The position numbers and the translations under genes are program-made. From NCBI RefSeq assembly GCF_025628885.1, contig NZ_JAOTIF010000014.1, positions 62,001 to 126,000 on the forward strand: 64,000 nt of DNA, read 5' to 3'. A model generated the notes under the pieces. The model was not told where the DNA came from and searched no databases. It was given only the letters and a program-made list of their open reading frames with translations. The stretch is from Paraflavisolibacter caeni (lineage in GTDB: Bacteria; Bacteroidota; Bacteroidia; Chitinophagales; Chitinophagaceae). How positions within the stretch are numbered: position 1 is the stretch's first letter; each line of letters starts with the position of its first letter. Of this stretch, positions 53,035-62,951 are shown piece by piece.

Positions 53035-54282
53035 ATGGCAAGTATCAACCTAATTGAGGCTTTTCAGGACTTTAAAGATGCTGAAAATATAGACCGTCCG
53101 ACCATGATGCGTGTGGTGGAAGATGTTTTTAAAACATTGCTGCGCAAGAAATTTGGCAGTGATGAGAACTTTGACGTAATTGTAAACGCAGAAAAGGGTG
53201 ACTTGGAAATCATTCGCCGCCGTATGATTGTTGAAGACGGAGAAGTAATTGATTCCAACGCTGAGATCGCTTATTCAGACGCCGTAAAGATTGAGCCGGA
53301 CTTCGAAGTAGGTGAAGAACTATATGAAGAAATTGACCTGTACGATTTCGGCCGCAGGGCTATCCTTGCCGCAAAACAAACATTGGCAAGCCGTATTTCT
53401 GACTTGAAGAAAAACATTCTTGCTAAAAAATATGCCGACCGCATCGGGGAGATCATCAGTGCCGAGGTTTACCAGGTATGGAAAAAAGAAATCCTGCTGC
53501 TGGATGAAGAAAGTAACGAGCTGATCCTTCCTAAAAGCGAACAAATACCCCAGGATTATTTCAAAAAAGGTGAAACCATCCGTGCCGTAGTAAAAAAGGT
53601 AGATTTAAAAAATAATAATCCGGTAATTATACTTTCCAGAACTTCACCCGACTTTTTGGCAAAGCTTTTGGAAATAGAAGTACCAGAAATATTCGACGGT
53701 CTGATCGTTATCAAGAAGATCGTCCGCGACCCGGGCGAAAGAGCAAAAGTGGCTGTCGAATCTTACGACGACCGTATTGACCCTGTTGGTGCCTGCGTTG
53801 GTATGAAAGGTAGCCGGATTCATGGCATTGTACGCGAACTGAAAAATGAAAATATTGACGTCATTAACTGGACATCCAACATCCAATTACTGATTCAGCG
53901 TTCTTTAACTCCGGCTAAGGTCACTACAATGGAATTGGAACAGGAAACTAAACATGCAAGTGTTTACCTCAAACCAGACCAGGTTTCTCTGGCTATCGGC
54001 CGCCGTGGCGTGAACATCAAACTCGCCTGCGAACTTACTGGTTACGATATTGACGTATTCCGCGACACAGAAGGTGAAGTAGAAGAATTTGATATCGATC
54101 TGGAAGAATTCAGCGATGAAATTGAACCTTGGATCATTGAAGAATTGAAACGTATAGGCTGCGATACAGCCCGCAGCGTATTGGATCTTACCCCTGAAGA
54201 ACTGGAACGCAGAACAGACCTGGAAAGAGTTACAATTGATGAAATAAGAAAAGTTTTACAGGCTGAATTTGAAAAAGGATAA
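53035..54282 (+). CDS. nusA: Transcription termination/antitermination factor NusA
   Basis: A 415-residue NusA: N-terminal polymerase-binding domain (1-130), S1 domain (about 140-200), and two KH domains with GACVGMKGSRIHGIVREL and SLAIGRRGVNIKLACELTG. A short acidic C-terminus ends in a helix-hairpin-helix-like part (GCDTARSVLDLTPEELERR). It lies between rimP and infB. It acts in pausing, termination and ribosomal RNA antitermination. Confidence 0.96.
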   Translation: MASINLIEAFQDFKDAENIDRPTMMRVVEDVFKTLLRKKFGSDENFDVIVNAEKGDLEIIRRRMIVEDGEVIDSNAEIAYSDAVKIEPDFEVGEELYEEIDLYDFGRRAILAAKQTLASRISDLKKNILAKKYADRIGEIISAEVYQVWKKEILLLDEESNELILPKSEQIPQDYFKKGETIRAVVKKVDLKNNNPVIILSRTSPDFLAKLLEIEVPEIFDGLIVIKKIVRDPGERAKVAVESYDDRIDPVGACVGMKGSRIHGIVRELKNENIDVINWTSNIQLLIQRSLTPAKVTTMELEQETKHASVYLKPDQVSLAIGRRGVNIKLACELTGYDIDVFRDTEGEVEEFDIDLEEFSDEIEPWIIEELKRIGCDTARSVLDLTPEELERRTDLERVTIDEIRKVLQAEFEKG

Positions 54283-54361
54283 AATATCTAGCTGCTTGAA
54301 GGGAGTTAGGTAATTTTACAAAATGGGCACATATCAGGCCCGCATAAAAAGACAATATAAA

Positions 54362-54382
54362 AATCCACCTTTGTGGCGGATT
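54362..54382 (+). other. Small hairpin between nusA and infB
   Basis: AATCCACC-tttg-TGGcGGATT (one bulge) 15 bases before the infB ATG. It may limit infB initiation or mark an mRNA processing site. Confidence 0.35.
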
Positions 54383-54397
54383 AGGGTAAAATAATAT

Positions 54398-57300
54398 ATG
54401 GCAGAAATAATAACACCCAGGTTAATGGCCGCAGCCAAAGAATTCAACATTGGTAAAGATACCCTTGTGGACTTTTTGACGGCAAAAGGTTTTAATAAAG
54501 ACGACCTGAAACCTACCTCCAAGCTGACAGAGGATATGTACCGTGCTCTGCAGGCTGAATTTCAAAGCGATAAGGTAGCAAAGCTGAAAAGCGTTCAAAT
54601 CGACTTACCAAAAGGCGCAGCTGCTGATGCTAAACGCAAAAAGGAAGAGGAGGAAGTTGCCTATCGTGATAAGCCTGCTGCTCGCCCGGAAATAATCAAA
54701 CCGGCGAAAAAAGAAGAGCCTGAACCAGTTGCAGAAGCTGCACCAGCTCCACAACCTGAGCCTCTACCTGCTCCCGAACCAGAGCCAGTAAAGACTGAAA
54801 CTCCTGACGTTATAAGATTGGAAGCCCCTGAATTGGAAGGGCCCAAGATCGTTGATAAAATAGACTTGTCTCAATTTGATGCGCGTCCTAAAAAGACTGA
54901 ACCTAAAGAACAGCCTAAACCACAGGTGGAAGAACCTGTTGCAAAAGCTGAAGAAGAAGTTCAGCCTAAGATGGAAGCGCAACCAGAAACACCGTCTACT
55001 CCGGAGGTACAGCCTCAACCGGAAATTCAACCGGAAACAACTCCGGAATACAAACCTGAACCTCAGCCTGAGGTTCAGCCAGAAGTTCAGCCTGAGCCTC
55101 AACCACTGCCACAGCCTCAACCAGAGACTGAGCCAGTGGCAGAAAGCCAACCTGAACCTCAGCCTGCTCATCAACCACAGGAAGAACCAGTGGCTGAAAG
55201 TCAAACAATAGAAGCACCGGAAGTGACACCTCAAGCTCCAGAAGCAACAGAAACAGGGCCGGTAATCGAAAATATTAGGGCTGAAAGAATTGAAGGTCCT
55301 AAGATACTTGGTAAAATTCAACTACCGGTAGATAGCGATACCCGTCCTAAACACGACGAAAAAAGGAAACGCAAACGTATTCCTATTGAAAAGAAAGATA
55401 CAAGAGATACAAGACAAGATTTCCATAAAGGTCAGGGGCAAGGCCAAACTCAAGGACAAGCTCCTGCAGCCAACAGACCTCCTGGCGGTTTCCAAGTGCA
55501 CAAGCAAGGCCAAGGCGGTGGACAAAGACCTGGCGGACAAGGTCAGGGCCAACAAGGTGGAGGCCGTTTCAACCGCGACCAGAAAGGCAGACCCCAACAA
55601 GGCGGTGGCAGATTTGGTACACCTCGCATTGCAGCTAGAGAGGATAAGCAAATTGACGAAAAAGAAATTCAAAGGAAGATTCAGGAAACACAAGCCAAAT
55701 TGTCTGGTGGTACCGGTAAAGGTAAAAGCCTGAAAGCAAGACTGCGTCGTGAAAAACGTCATGAAATGGCAGACGCTGCAGAAGGTGCTACTGACAACAA
55801 GCTGCAGGTAACTGAATTTATTTCTGTGAGTGAGTTGGCCAACCTGATGGACGTTTCATTTGCTGAAGTGATCAGTAAATGTATGGGCCTTGGTATCATG
55901 GTATCCATCAACCAGCGTCTCGATGCAGAGGTAATTGAATTGGTAGCCAGTGAATTCGGTTACGACGTGGAATTCATCGACGTGGAAAAACAAATGGAAA
56001 TGGAGGAAGAAGACGAGGTGGATCACGAAGATCATCTGGAACCCCGCTCTCCAATTGTTACCATCATGGGTCACGTTGACCACGGTAAAACCTCTTTGCT
56101 CGACTACATCCGTAGGGCTAACGTAGTTGCCGGTGAGGCCGGGGGTATCACCCAGCACATTGGTGCCTACCAGGTAAACCTGCCAAATGGCAAAGACATC
56201 ACCTTCCTGGATACTCCTGGTCACGAAGCGTTTACCGCCATGCGTGCCCGCGGTGCCAAGATTACGGATATTGCAGTGATCGTAATTGCTGCAGACGATG
56301 CCATCATGCCACAAACCCGCGAGGCCATCAGCCACGCACAAGCGGCCGGCGTACCGATGATCTTCGCGATCAACAAAATAGATAAAGATGGAGCCAACCC
56401 TCAAAAGATATACGAACAATTGGCAGGCATGAACCTGTTGGTGGAAGAATGGGGCGGTAAATACCAAAGCCAGGAAATATCTGCCAAAAAAGGTCTCAAT
56501 GTCGACCTGCTCCTGGAAAAGATATTGCTGGAAGCAGAACTGCTCGACCTGAAAGCCAACCCGAATCGTGAAGCCAGTGGCAGCATCATTGAAGCAACGC
56601 TGGATAAAGGCCGTGGCTATGTTGCAACTATCCTGGTTCAGAATGGTTCATTGAATAATGGTGATATTGTGGTGAGCGGTCAGCACTATGGCCGTGTGAA
56701 AGCCATGTTCAACGAACGGAACAAAAAGGTGAATGAAGCACCTCCAAGTACACCGGTATTGATCCTGGGCTTGAACGGCGCGCCTCAGGCTGGTGAGAAG
56801 TTCAAAGTATACGACGACGAAGCAGAAGCTAAAGAAGTGGCCAACCGCCGTGCGCAAATCCTCCGCGAGCAGGGTATGCGTGCCAAGAAACACATCACAC
56901 TGGATGAGATCGGCCGCCGCTTGGCATTGGGTAACTTTAAAGAACTGAAAGTGATCATCAAAGGTGACGTGGACGGTTCGGTAGAAGCCCTGAGCGACTC
57001 ACTGCAAAAACTGTCAACAGAAGAAATCGTGGTGAGCGTAATTCACAAAGGCGTAGGCCAGATCAACGAAAGCGACGTGGTGCTGGCAGAAGCATCTGAT
57101 GCAGTGATCATAGGCTTTAACGTTCGTCCTTCTATGCAGGCGAACCGCCTGGCAGACGGCGCAGGTATTCAGATTAGAACTTACTCTATCATCTACACCG
57201 CCATCGACGAGATCAAGAGCGCGATGGAAGGTATGTTGGAACCAAAAGTTCAGGAAAAAATCGTTGCCAACGTAGAAGTAAGAGAAGTCTACAAATTCGA

Positions 57301-57565
57301 CAAAGTGACCGTTGCCGGTTGTTATGTACTGGATGGTCGGATTAAACGCGACAACAAAGTGCGCGTAATCCGTGACGGTATCGTTGAATATCCGAAAGGA
57401 GAAAATCAACAAGCCGAATTAGGCTCACTCAAACGCTTCAAAGACGACGTAAAAGACGTACAAATGGGTATGGAGTGCGGTTTGACGGTCAAGAACTACA
57501 ACGACCTGAAAGTAGGCGATATCATCGAAGCTTACGAAATCGAAGAGATCAAGCGCACGCTCTAA
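54398..57565 (+). CDS. infB: Translation initiation factor IF-2
   Basis: A 1055-residue IF-2. The GTPase domain starts near residue 555 ([27 protein letters not shown]), with the C-terminal fMet-tRNA-binding domains complete to the end. The N-terminal half (about 75-450) is very long and low-complexity: a Pro/Glu/Gln region with repeated EPQPEVQPE-like words (about 100-280), then a Gly/Gln-rich region with GGGRF (about 340-415). Such extensions are common and variable in Bacteroidota IF-2. It is last in the operon, with a strong terminator after it. Confidence 0.97.
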   Translation: MAEIITPRLMAAAKEFNIGKDTLVDFLTAKGFNKDDLKPTSKLTEDMYRALQAEFQSDKVAKLKSVQIDLPKGAAADAKRKKEEEEVAYRDKPAARPEIIKPAKKEEPEPVAEAAPAPQPEPLPAPEPEPVKTETPDVIRLEAPELEGPKIVDKIDLSQFDARPKKTEPKEQPKPQVEEPVAKAEEEVQPKMEAQPETPSTPEVQPQPEIQPETTPEYKPEPQPEVQPEVQPEPQPLPQPQPETEPVAESQPEPQPAHQPQEEPVAESQTIEAPEVTPQAPEATETGPVIENIRAERIEGPKILGKIQLPVDSDTRPKHDEKRKRKRIPIEKKDTRDTRQDFHKGQGQGQTQGQAPAANRPPGGFQVHKQGQGGGQRPGGQGQGQQGGGRFNRDQKGRPQQGGGRFGTPRIAAREDKQIDEKEIQRKIQETQAKLSGGTGKGKSLKARLRREKRHEMADAAEGATDNKLQVTEFISVSELANLMDVSFAEVISKCMGLGIMVSINQRLDAEVIELVASEFGYDVEFIDVEKQMEMEEEDEVDHEDHLEPRSPIVTIMGHVDHGKTSLLDYIRRANVVAGEAGGITQHIGAYQVNLPNGKDITFLDTPGHEAFTAMRARGAKITDIAVIVIAADDAIMPQTREAISHAQAAGVPMIFAINKIDKDGANPQKIYEQLAGMNLLVEEWGGKYQSQEISAKKGLNVDLLLEKILLEAELLDLKANPNREASGSIIEATLDKGRGYVATILVQNGSLNNGDIVVSGQHYGRVKAMFNERNKKVNEAPPSTPVLILGLNGAPQAGEKFKVYDDEAEAKEVANRRAQILREQGMRAKKHITLDEIGRRLALGNFKELKVIIKGDVDGSVEALSDSLQKLSTEEIVVSVIHKGVGQINESDVVLAEASDAVIIGFNVRPSMQANRLADGAGIQIRTYSIIYTAIDEIKSAMEGMLEPKVQEKIVANVEVREVYKFDKVTVAGCYVLDGRIKRDNKVRVIRDGIVEYPKGENQQAELGSLKRFKDDVKDVQMGMECGLTVKNYNDLKVGDIIEAYEIEEIKRTL

Positions 57566-57596
57566 AAGCCAATAGCATAAATAATCTTTAAATAAC

Positions 57597-57631
57597 AAGG
57601 CCTCAGCTTTCAAAAAGTTGAGGCCTTTTTT
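57597..57631 (+). terminator. Rho-independent terminator of the rimP-nusA-infB operon
   Basis: AAGGCCTCA (57597-57605) pairs with TGAGGCCTT (57619-57627), followed by TTTT. Confidence 0.85.
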
Positions 57632-57685
57632 ATGTTCTAAGCATTACGCTGCCTTTTCCTGTTCATCACCAGCAGTTTTTGCATA

Positions 57686-58072
57686 TTACAAGTATTGCAT
57701 CAACCACTCCTTTGCATCTTTGTCGTTGGTAAAACTTTTCATTGGAATTGGCGGTGGCTTAAACTTGAATAGAATGTTCATGATCAATTGCGCCAATCCT
57801 GGTTTCGACACCATAGCCATTGCTTTATAAACATTAGGCAATTGCTCCGTTGAAAACTTCCGGGTTTCTTTATCCGGGACCGGAGAATTGGCCAGGTAAA
57901 TCAGTAATGGAACTGTTTGGTTGCTTGTAATACGCTTTACCAAAGCTATATTATCCGTAATATTCGCAACCGTCCGTTTAGGACTTTTGGATAACGAAAC
58001 CAATATGCCATCATCAAACCAATAGGTGGCAATTTCGCCCTCAAATATTTGTCTGTCTTTTGGTGGTGCCAT
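57686..58072 (-). CDS. STAS/SpoIIAA-like small protein
   Basis: A 128-residue soluble protein. The fold reads as a SpoIIAA-like/STAS domain: beta strand IATYWFDDGILVSLSK, helix VANITDNIALVKRITS, strand VPLLIYLANSP, and a C-terminal helix (NDKDAKEWLMQYL) typical of this Bacteroidota group. No conserved Ser phosphorylation site is certain. An exact -7 element lies 24 bp upstream. The function is unknown. Confidence 0.7.
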   Translation of the reverse strand: MAPPKDRQIFEGEIATYWFDDGILVSLSKSPKRTVANITDNIALVKRITSNQTVPLLIYLANSPVPDKETRKFSTEQLPNVYKAMAMVSKPGLAQLIMNILFKFKPPPIPMKSFTNDKDAKEWLMQYL

Positions 58073-58095
58073 TTCTCTAAACTGTTAGTAAACCC

Positions 58096-58103
58096 CAAAA
58101 GTA
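58096..58103 (-). promoter_or_regulatory. -7 element (TACTTTTG) of the STAS-like gene
   Basis: Exact TAnnTTTG on the minus strand, giving a leader of about 20 nt. No TTG at -33. Confidence 0.4.
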
Positions 58104-58137
58104 TGACGACTGTCTTATTTTGCACTGATTGATATTC

Positions 58138-58169
58138 TTGACCGAGGGGGTTAATGCAAAATAACTTAG
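58138..58169 (+). promoter_or_regulatory. Putative promoter of the 2TM gene
   Basis: TTG (58138-58140), 21 bases, TAACTTAG (58162-58169). One mismatch to TAnnTTTG. Confidence 0.35.
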
Positions 58170-58205
58170 TATAGAAACTGGATTATAAACCATTAAAAAC
58201 ATTTT

Positions 58206-58487
58206 ATGCGAACTTTTACTGACGCTCAATTGCATGAGCTAGCCCATAAGCGGGTAGAATTCAGGACTCACTTAATGGTTTATTTAGTGATAAATGCCGC
58301 TTTGTGGATAATATGGTATATTACAGGTCAGGGATACCCTTGGCCAGTATGGCCAATGACAGGGTGGGGTATTGGTGTGATTTTTCACTATATGTTCGAT
58401 TACCGTCAATCAAGATTTCTCTCAGAAGAAGATGAGTATCAAAAATTGAAGAAAAAATTAGAAGAAAACAATCACATCACTCCATAA
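58206..58487 (+). CDS. 2TM-domain membrane protein
   Basis: A 93-residue protein of the 2TM family (PF13239): a helical N-terminus (AHKRVEFRTHLMVYLVINA), two transmembrane helices (about 22-40 and 48-65), and a charged C-terminal helix (EDEYQKLKKKLEEN). The domain often occurs alone or attached to LytTR kinases in Bacteroidota. It is probably a small inner-membrane protein of unknown role. Confidence 0.85.
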   Translation: MRTFTDAQLHELAHKRVEFRTHLMVYLVINAALWIIWYITGQGYPWPVWPMTGWGIGVIFHYMFDYRQSRFLSEEDEYQKLKKKLEENNHITP

Positions 58488-58541
58488 ACAGATGGTCGGC
58501 AGCTTATATGCGAGTATCCCTGTTGATAACTACAATATTTC

Positions 58542-60137
58542 TTAGAGGCATTCTAAATTAATTGTGCGCTCAACACTGATCTGTTCCAGGAAATATTCGT
58601 CGTGCGATACAACGATGAGCGTTCCTTTATACTCATTAATGGCTGCAGTCAGAATCTCTATGTTTTGAATGTCTAAATTGTTGGTAGGCTCGTCCAACAC
58701 AATAATGTCAGGAGCCTGATTGCTAATTGTCAGGCAGCAAAGCATCAACCGCATTTTCTCCCCTCCGCTAAGATTACTGCACGGCTTGTCCCAATAATCT
58801 TTTGTAAACAAGAACCGGTTGAGCCGGATCTTGACTTCATGTTCCCGCAAAGCAGAATGATTAAATTGACGCGCCTGCTCGTAAACATTGAGCATATTGT
58901 TAATCAACGAATAATCCTGGTCAATGTACACTACCTTATTGTCTGCCCTTACTACTGTACCAACCTTTGGCTCTAATTCACCTATAAAAACTTTAATTAA
59001 AGTCGTTTTGCCCGACCCATTCAATCCTTTCAATGCGATGCGCTCTCCGCTTCTAATCTCAAAGCTCAAGGGTTGCCTCCACAGGACCTCCTCACCATAA
59101 CCATAGTTAATATCCTTTGCCGTAATCAATATTTTGCCTTTGTGAAGTGTAGAATCGTCAAAGCCAAACTTCATTTTGTCCATATCTGGCAACTCCTTTT
59201 TCAATTCGTTCAGCTCTTGTGAAATAGATCCCACTTTTTCAGCATGAACACCTTTCAATCGGGATGTACTCTTTTCTGCATTGTTTCTAAATGTGTTCAT
59301 AGATATGGTAGGAAGCCCGGCTTTTTCCTGTTTCTTCTTGCCTCGGGCGTCCAATTTTTGCTGCCGCTCAGCCGTTTCCCGCTCAACCTCCTTCGCTTTG
59401 CGCAATGCTTTTTCTTTACTCCTGACATCCTGGTTCAACGCATTGACCTCGATAGCCTTCTGCTCTGTATAAAAATTATAATTGCCGCCATATACAACAA
59501 TGCCACCCTTGCTTAACTCACAAACCGAATCAAGCAGATGAAGCAATTTCCGGTCATGACTCACCACAATCATAGTGTTTGAACTAGACTTTATAAACTC
59601 ATAAAGTAAATGCCTTCCTGAAGTATCCAAATGATTGCTCGGCTCGTCCAATAAAACGATTTCTGGTTGATGAATGGAAATGCCGGCAAGGAAAACCTTT
59701 GTCTTTTGTCCGCCACTCAGGGTTTTCATTTTCTGCCCCAGATCAAAACCATCAATCCCCCAATAAGCCAATGCTTCCCTGCAACGTTCTTCTATGTTCC
59801 AATCATCGTTCAGCAATGTCAGGTTTGCTTCAGTAACATGACCATCAAGTATTTCTTTCAATGCCTTTAATCGATCCTCGATACCCAGTGCCTGCGCAAT
59901 AGTAAGATCGTTGTACTGCCCGAAAAGTTGTGGAACATAATATGGCCTTGAGTCCGTACATACGATACCCGTTGAAGGTGAAAAAACACCCGCAATGATT
60001 TTAAGAAGGGTAGATTTTCCCGCACCATTATTACCAATCAAGGCAATTCTATCATGTCGGTTGAAAGCCAGGTTAATATTATCAAACAATAATTCCTTGT
60101 TGGGATGTATATAAGAGAGATTCTGAAGAATCAACAT
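58542..60137 (-). CDS. ABC-F family ATPase
   Basis: A 531-residue soluble protein with two ABC cassettes and no membrane segments. Walker A: GNNGAGKST and GLNGSGKTT; signatures: LSGGQKTKV and LSGGEKMRL; Walker B: IVLLDEPSNHLD and IIVLDEPTNNLD. The charged linker between cassettes (about 225-300, KALRKAKEVERETAERQQK) is the P-site tRNA-interaction motif region. ABC-F proteins act on the ribosome; some give antibiotic resistance, others are housekeeping. The type cannot be fixed from sequence alone. A leader of about 100 nt separates the -7 element from the start. Confidence 0.93.
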   Translation of the reverse strand: MLILQNLSYIHPNKELLFDNINLAFNRHDRIALIGNNGAGKSTLLKIIAGVFSPSTGIVCTDSRPYYVPQLFGQYNDLTIAQALGIEDRLKALKEILDGHVTEANLTLLNDDWNIEERCREALAYWGIDGFDLGQKMKTLSGGQKTKVFLAGISIHQPEIVLLDEPSNHLDTSGRHLLYEFIKSSSNTMIVVSHDRKLLHLLDSVCELSKGGIVVYGGNYNFYTEQKAIEVNALNQDVRSKEKALRKAKEVERETAERQQKLDARGKKKQEKAGLPTISMNTFRNNAEKSTSRLKGVHAEKVGSISQELNELKKELPDMDKMKFGFDDSTLHKGKILITAKDINYGYGEEVLWRQPLSFEIRSGERIALKGLNGSGKTTLIKVFIGELEPKVGTVVRADNKVVYIDQDYSLINNMLNVYEQARQFNHSALREHEVKIRLNRFLFTKDYWDKPCSNLSGGEKMRLMLCCLTISNQAPDIIVLDEPTNNLDIQNIEILTAAINEYKGTLIVVSHDEYFLEQISVERTINLECL

Positions 60138-60245
60138 AATTCCTTTCTTTAGAAGTAAACATTAATTGCCAACGACTTTGCGTAGGCCTCTGTTTGTAAT
60201 TGGAAAGAAATTATATTCTACATTAATCTTTTTAGTTGAGAACGC

Positions 60246-60253
60246 AAACTTAA
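60246..60253 (-). promoter_or_regulatory. -7 element (TAAGTTTG) of the ABC-F gene
   Basis: Exact TAnnTTTG on the minus strand. It would give a leader of about 105 nt, long compared with other genes here; leader attenuation is known for some ABC-F resistance genes. No uORF in it is convincing. Confidence 0.4.
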
Positions 60254-60303
60254 GGAAACTTTTGCTTATGTATAACCTGCATTAAAGCAGTTTCCTGTTC
60301 ATA

Positions 60304-60684
60304 TTATTTCAACCAATACTTGATCATCAAAAAAAGTATGATCAAAAAAATACCAATAAGAGAGACAATGAACAGATACTCTGCAATGCTTTCACACAAG
60401 AATTCCATTTTTTCATTTTTTGTTCTAATTGAAATGAATGAAAAGGTAGAAGAAAGGGTGAGCAGCAAAGCTATAAGAGAAGTTAATTCATCAATGATCG
60501 TATTTGCAGTACTGTTGGTAAAGTGCAACGATGTAAGAACAATTAAACAAAACCCAAGCAAATTTGCAGCTGTTCCTAAAATGTGTGGAGAAGTCCTATT
60601 GCCATTTCCATATTTACTCGTTTTGGGCTCCTTTTTGGCATATTCAACATTCTGGAAGCTTTCCGAAAGATCTTGCCGTCTCAT
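60304..60684 (-). CDS. Small membrane protein, unrecognised
   Basis: A 126-residue protein with three clear hydrophobic segments (about 36-55, 66-83 and 99-123) and a charged, Lys-rich N-terminus. It belongs to no family I recognise. Its 5' end is divergent to the cyclase-TPR gene. If the longest cyclase frame (ATG 60583) were used, the two genes would overlap by about 100 bp, so the GTG start of that gene at 60724 is preferred. Confidence 0.55.
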   Translation of the reverse strand: MRRQDLSESFQNVEYAKKEPKTSKYGNGNRTSPHILGTAANLLGFCLIVLTSLHFTNSTANTIIDELTSLIALLLTLSSTFSFISIRTKNEKMEFLCESIAEYLFIVSLIGIFLIILFLMIKYWLK

Positions 60685-60723
60685 AAATTAAAATTCAATA
60701 AATTTAAAGAAACAGTTCCATAC

Positions 60724-62919
60724 GTGCCTCCCGTTCATCAACTTGCCGCCATTCTGTTTGCCGACATTGCCGGTAACACGATGCTTATGGACACAGATGA
60801 AAAACGGGCATCTATTTTAATGAAACATTATCATCATGAACTGAACAGGATTGTTTCATTACATGGAGGCAAAGTACTAAATGATAACGACGATAGTAAC
60901 CTGTGTATTTTCCCAAGTGCGACTGATGCAGTAAACTGTAGTATAGAGCTACATAGAGCGTTGCTATTTGAACCCGCTGTTCCCCTGAAAATCAGTCTGC
61001 ACATCGGCGAAATATTTCTTGAAAATGATAAAGCCACAGGCGATGCAGTAAAGATCGCCGCACGTATTCAAGCCCTTGGCCAGGAAAACACCATCTTACT
61101 TTCAAAAGAACTTTTTGATAAGATCAAAAATCACCCTGAGTTCAAAGCAGTATCTCTTGGTCGATTCTATTGTGAAGAAATTGATGAAACCATTGAAGTT
61201 TTTGCACTCACAAATGAAGGATTATGGGTGCCAAAGCGGCAAAACCTCATTGGCAAACTAAAAAAGCTAAGTACACTAGTTCGAATATTAATGATTGCTG
61301 CTTTATTAATTGGCGTACTTGCAGCCGCACTCTTTTTATCTAAACAATTTTTGAATAAAGCGCCCCTTTCAACAAAAGAAAATTCAATTGCAATCCTCTA
61401 CTTTGCCAATATGAGTGGTGATCCTAAACAGGAATATTTCTGTGATGGAATTACTGAGGAAATCATCACAAGACTCTCTATGATCAGCGGATTAAGAGTG
61501 AAAAGTCGTACTTCCGTTTTACAGTACAAAAATGATAAGAAGACAGCAAAAGAAATAGCCAGGGAATTAGGTGTGAGTAATATTCTGGAAGGAAGCATCA
61601 GGAAAGAAGGCGATAGTATCCGCATTACAGTTCAATTGATTGATGCAAAAAATGATGAACACGTTTGGAGTGAAAACTATGACAGGGAATTAAAAAACAT
61701 CTTTGATCTACAATCCGATATTGCGCAACATGTCGCTGAAAAATTTGGAATGAAGCTATCAAATGATGACCGGAAAGAAATTACCACATCTCCCACTCAA
61801 AATACGGAAGCCTATGACAAGTATTTACAGGCACGCAACCTTACTTTTATAGAAACAGGCTTAGGCGGAGAATACAGCAACACCCAAAAGGCAATCGCCC
61901 TTTTAAAACAAGCAATTCAAATAGATCCGACTTTTTCTGATGCTTATGCCTTATTGAGTAAAAACTATTCATATTACAGTCCTGTCGCTCCATATTCAAT
62001 GCAAATACCAGATTCAGCTTTATTAATGGCAAAGAAAGCCATTCAATATGGACCGGAAAGAGAAAATGGATTTGAAGCACTTGCATATGCATATTTCAGA
62101 AAAGGCAATTTAGATGAAGCATTAAAATGGCTACTCAAATGCCATGAACTGGTGCCTTATTCTACCGTTGGAACTTCCGCAATTACTGATATCGTGGATA
62201 TTTACCTGAAGAAAAACAAGTATGGAACGGCTATGGAATGGCTTTTGAATGCCATAAAATATGATCCGAAAGAAATAAAAAACTATATAAAAAAGGCTGA
62301 GGTCTTTGAACGCCTTGGCTTATTAGATTCTGTGAAGCACAACATTGATTTAGCAAAAAGAATGAGGCCTGAAAAAGCAAATGCCGAGCTTTTTGATGCC
62401 TTAATTTACCTTTATTTCGGATGGAATTATGAAGACTATAGACATCTGGTTAAATCTGCTTTGCCAAATGATGAGAAAGAGATAGCCTATCAACTGGGCA
62501 TATTTTATTTGTTTCATAGAGACTGGAGAAAGGCAAGCTCATTATACCCTATTTCATCAAACCCGGATGATATGGATGCAGGCCTGGTTAATATACATTT
62601 AGGAAATAAAGCAGAGGGAACACAATTTCTCAACAAAGCAATAGAACATAGAAAAAATGTAAAGGGCTCATTAACTGCCGACCATTTTTATGATATCAGC
62701 CGGTGTTACGCTGCATTAAAAGATCCCATGTATGCCGGATACCTGGATAAAGCAATTGAAATGGGATGGCACAATTATGCTTTCTTTACACATGATCCTT
62801 TTTACGACTTTGTAAAAGACGAACCGGAATTTAAAAGGCTGCATCGCCGCATCACTGAAAGGAATGAACTGTTCAAAGCAGAAGTGAACGCTGTTTTGAA
62901 AAAATTTTACGGCTACTAG
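60724..62919 (+). CDS. Degenerate class III cyclase - TolB-like - TPR membrane protein
   Basis: About 731 residues from a GTG at 60724; an ATG at 60583 would add 47 residues without family support. The order is a class III nucleotide cyclase domain (1-155, beginning QLAAILFADIAGN), a transmembrane helix (about 180-200, ILMIAALLIGVLAAALFL), a TolB/FlgO-like domain (SIAILYFANMSGDPKQEYFC... NILEGSIRKEGDSIRITVQL), and a C-terminal TPR region. In the cyclase domain the first metal Asp stays (FADIAG), but the usual GDG reads DDS, the purine-specifying Lys is Asn, and the transition-state Asn before AAR is Lys (DAVKIAAR). It is likely a sensor with little or altered cyclase activity. Confidence 0.8.
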   Translation: MPPVHQLAAILFADIAGNTMLMDTDEKRASILMKHYHHELNRIVSLHGGKVLNDNDDSNLCIFPSATDAVNCSIELHRALLFEPAVPLKISLHIGEIFLENDKATGDAVKIAARIQALGQENTILLSKELFDKIKNHPEFKAVSLGRFYCEEIDETIEVFALTNEGLWVPKRQNLIGKLKKLSTLVRILMIAALLIGVLAAALFLSKQFLNKAPLSTKENSIAILYFANMSGDPKQEYFCDGITEEIITRLSMISGLRVKSRTSVLQYKNDKKTAKEIARELGVSNILEGSIRKEGDSIRITVQLIDAKNDEHVWSENYDRELKNIFDLQSDIAQHVAEKFGMKLSNDDRKEITTSPTQNTEAYDKYLQARNLTFIETGLGGEYSNTQKAIALLKQAIQIDPTFSDAYALLSKNYSYYSPVAPYSMQIPDSALLMAKKAIQYGPERENGFEALAYAYFRKGNLDEALKWLLKCHELVPYSTVGTSAITDIVDIYLKKNKYGTAMEWLLNAIKYDPKEIKNYIKKAEVFERLGLLDSVKHNIDLAKRMRPEKANAELFDALIYLYFGWNYEDYRHLVKSALPNDEKEIAYQLGIFYLFHRDWRKASSLYPISSNPDDMDAGLVNIHLGNKAEGTQFLNKAIEHRKNVKGSLTADHFYDISRCYAALKDPMYAGYLDKAIEMGWHNYAFFTHDPFYDFVKDEPEFKRLHRRITERNELFKAEVNAVLKKFYGY

Positions 62920-62951
62920 AAAATACGGCTACTAGAAAAGTGGTAATGAGA

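Noticed and set aside
54764-55321. Minus-strand Arg/Phe/Leu-rich protein opposite infB
   Set aside because: It is the complement of the Pro/Glu/Gln-rich IF-2 repeat and has a non-protein-like composition.
60320-60691. Plus-strand 123-residue frame opposite the small membrane gene
   Set aside because: The minus strand gives a coherent three-helix membrane protein. The plus frame has no better support, and the cyclase gene starts after it.
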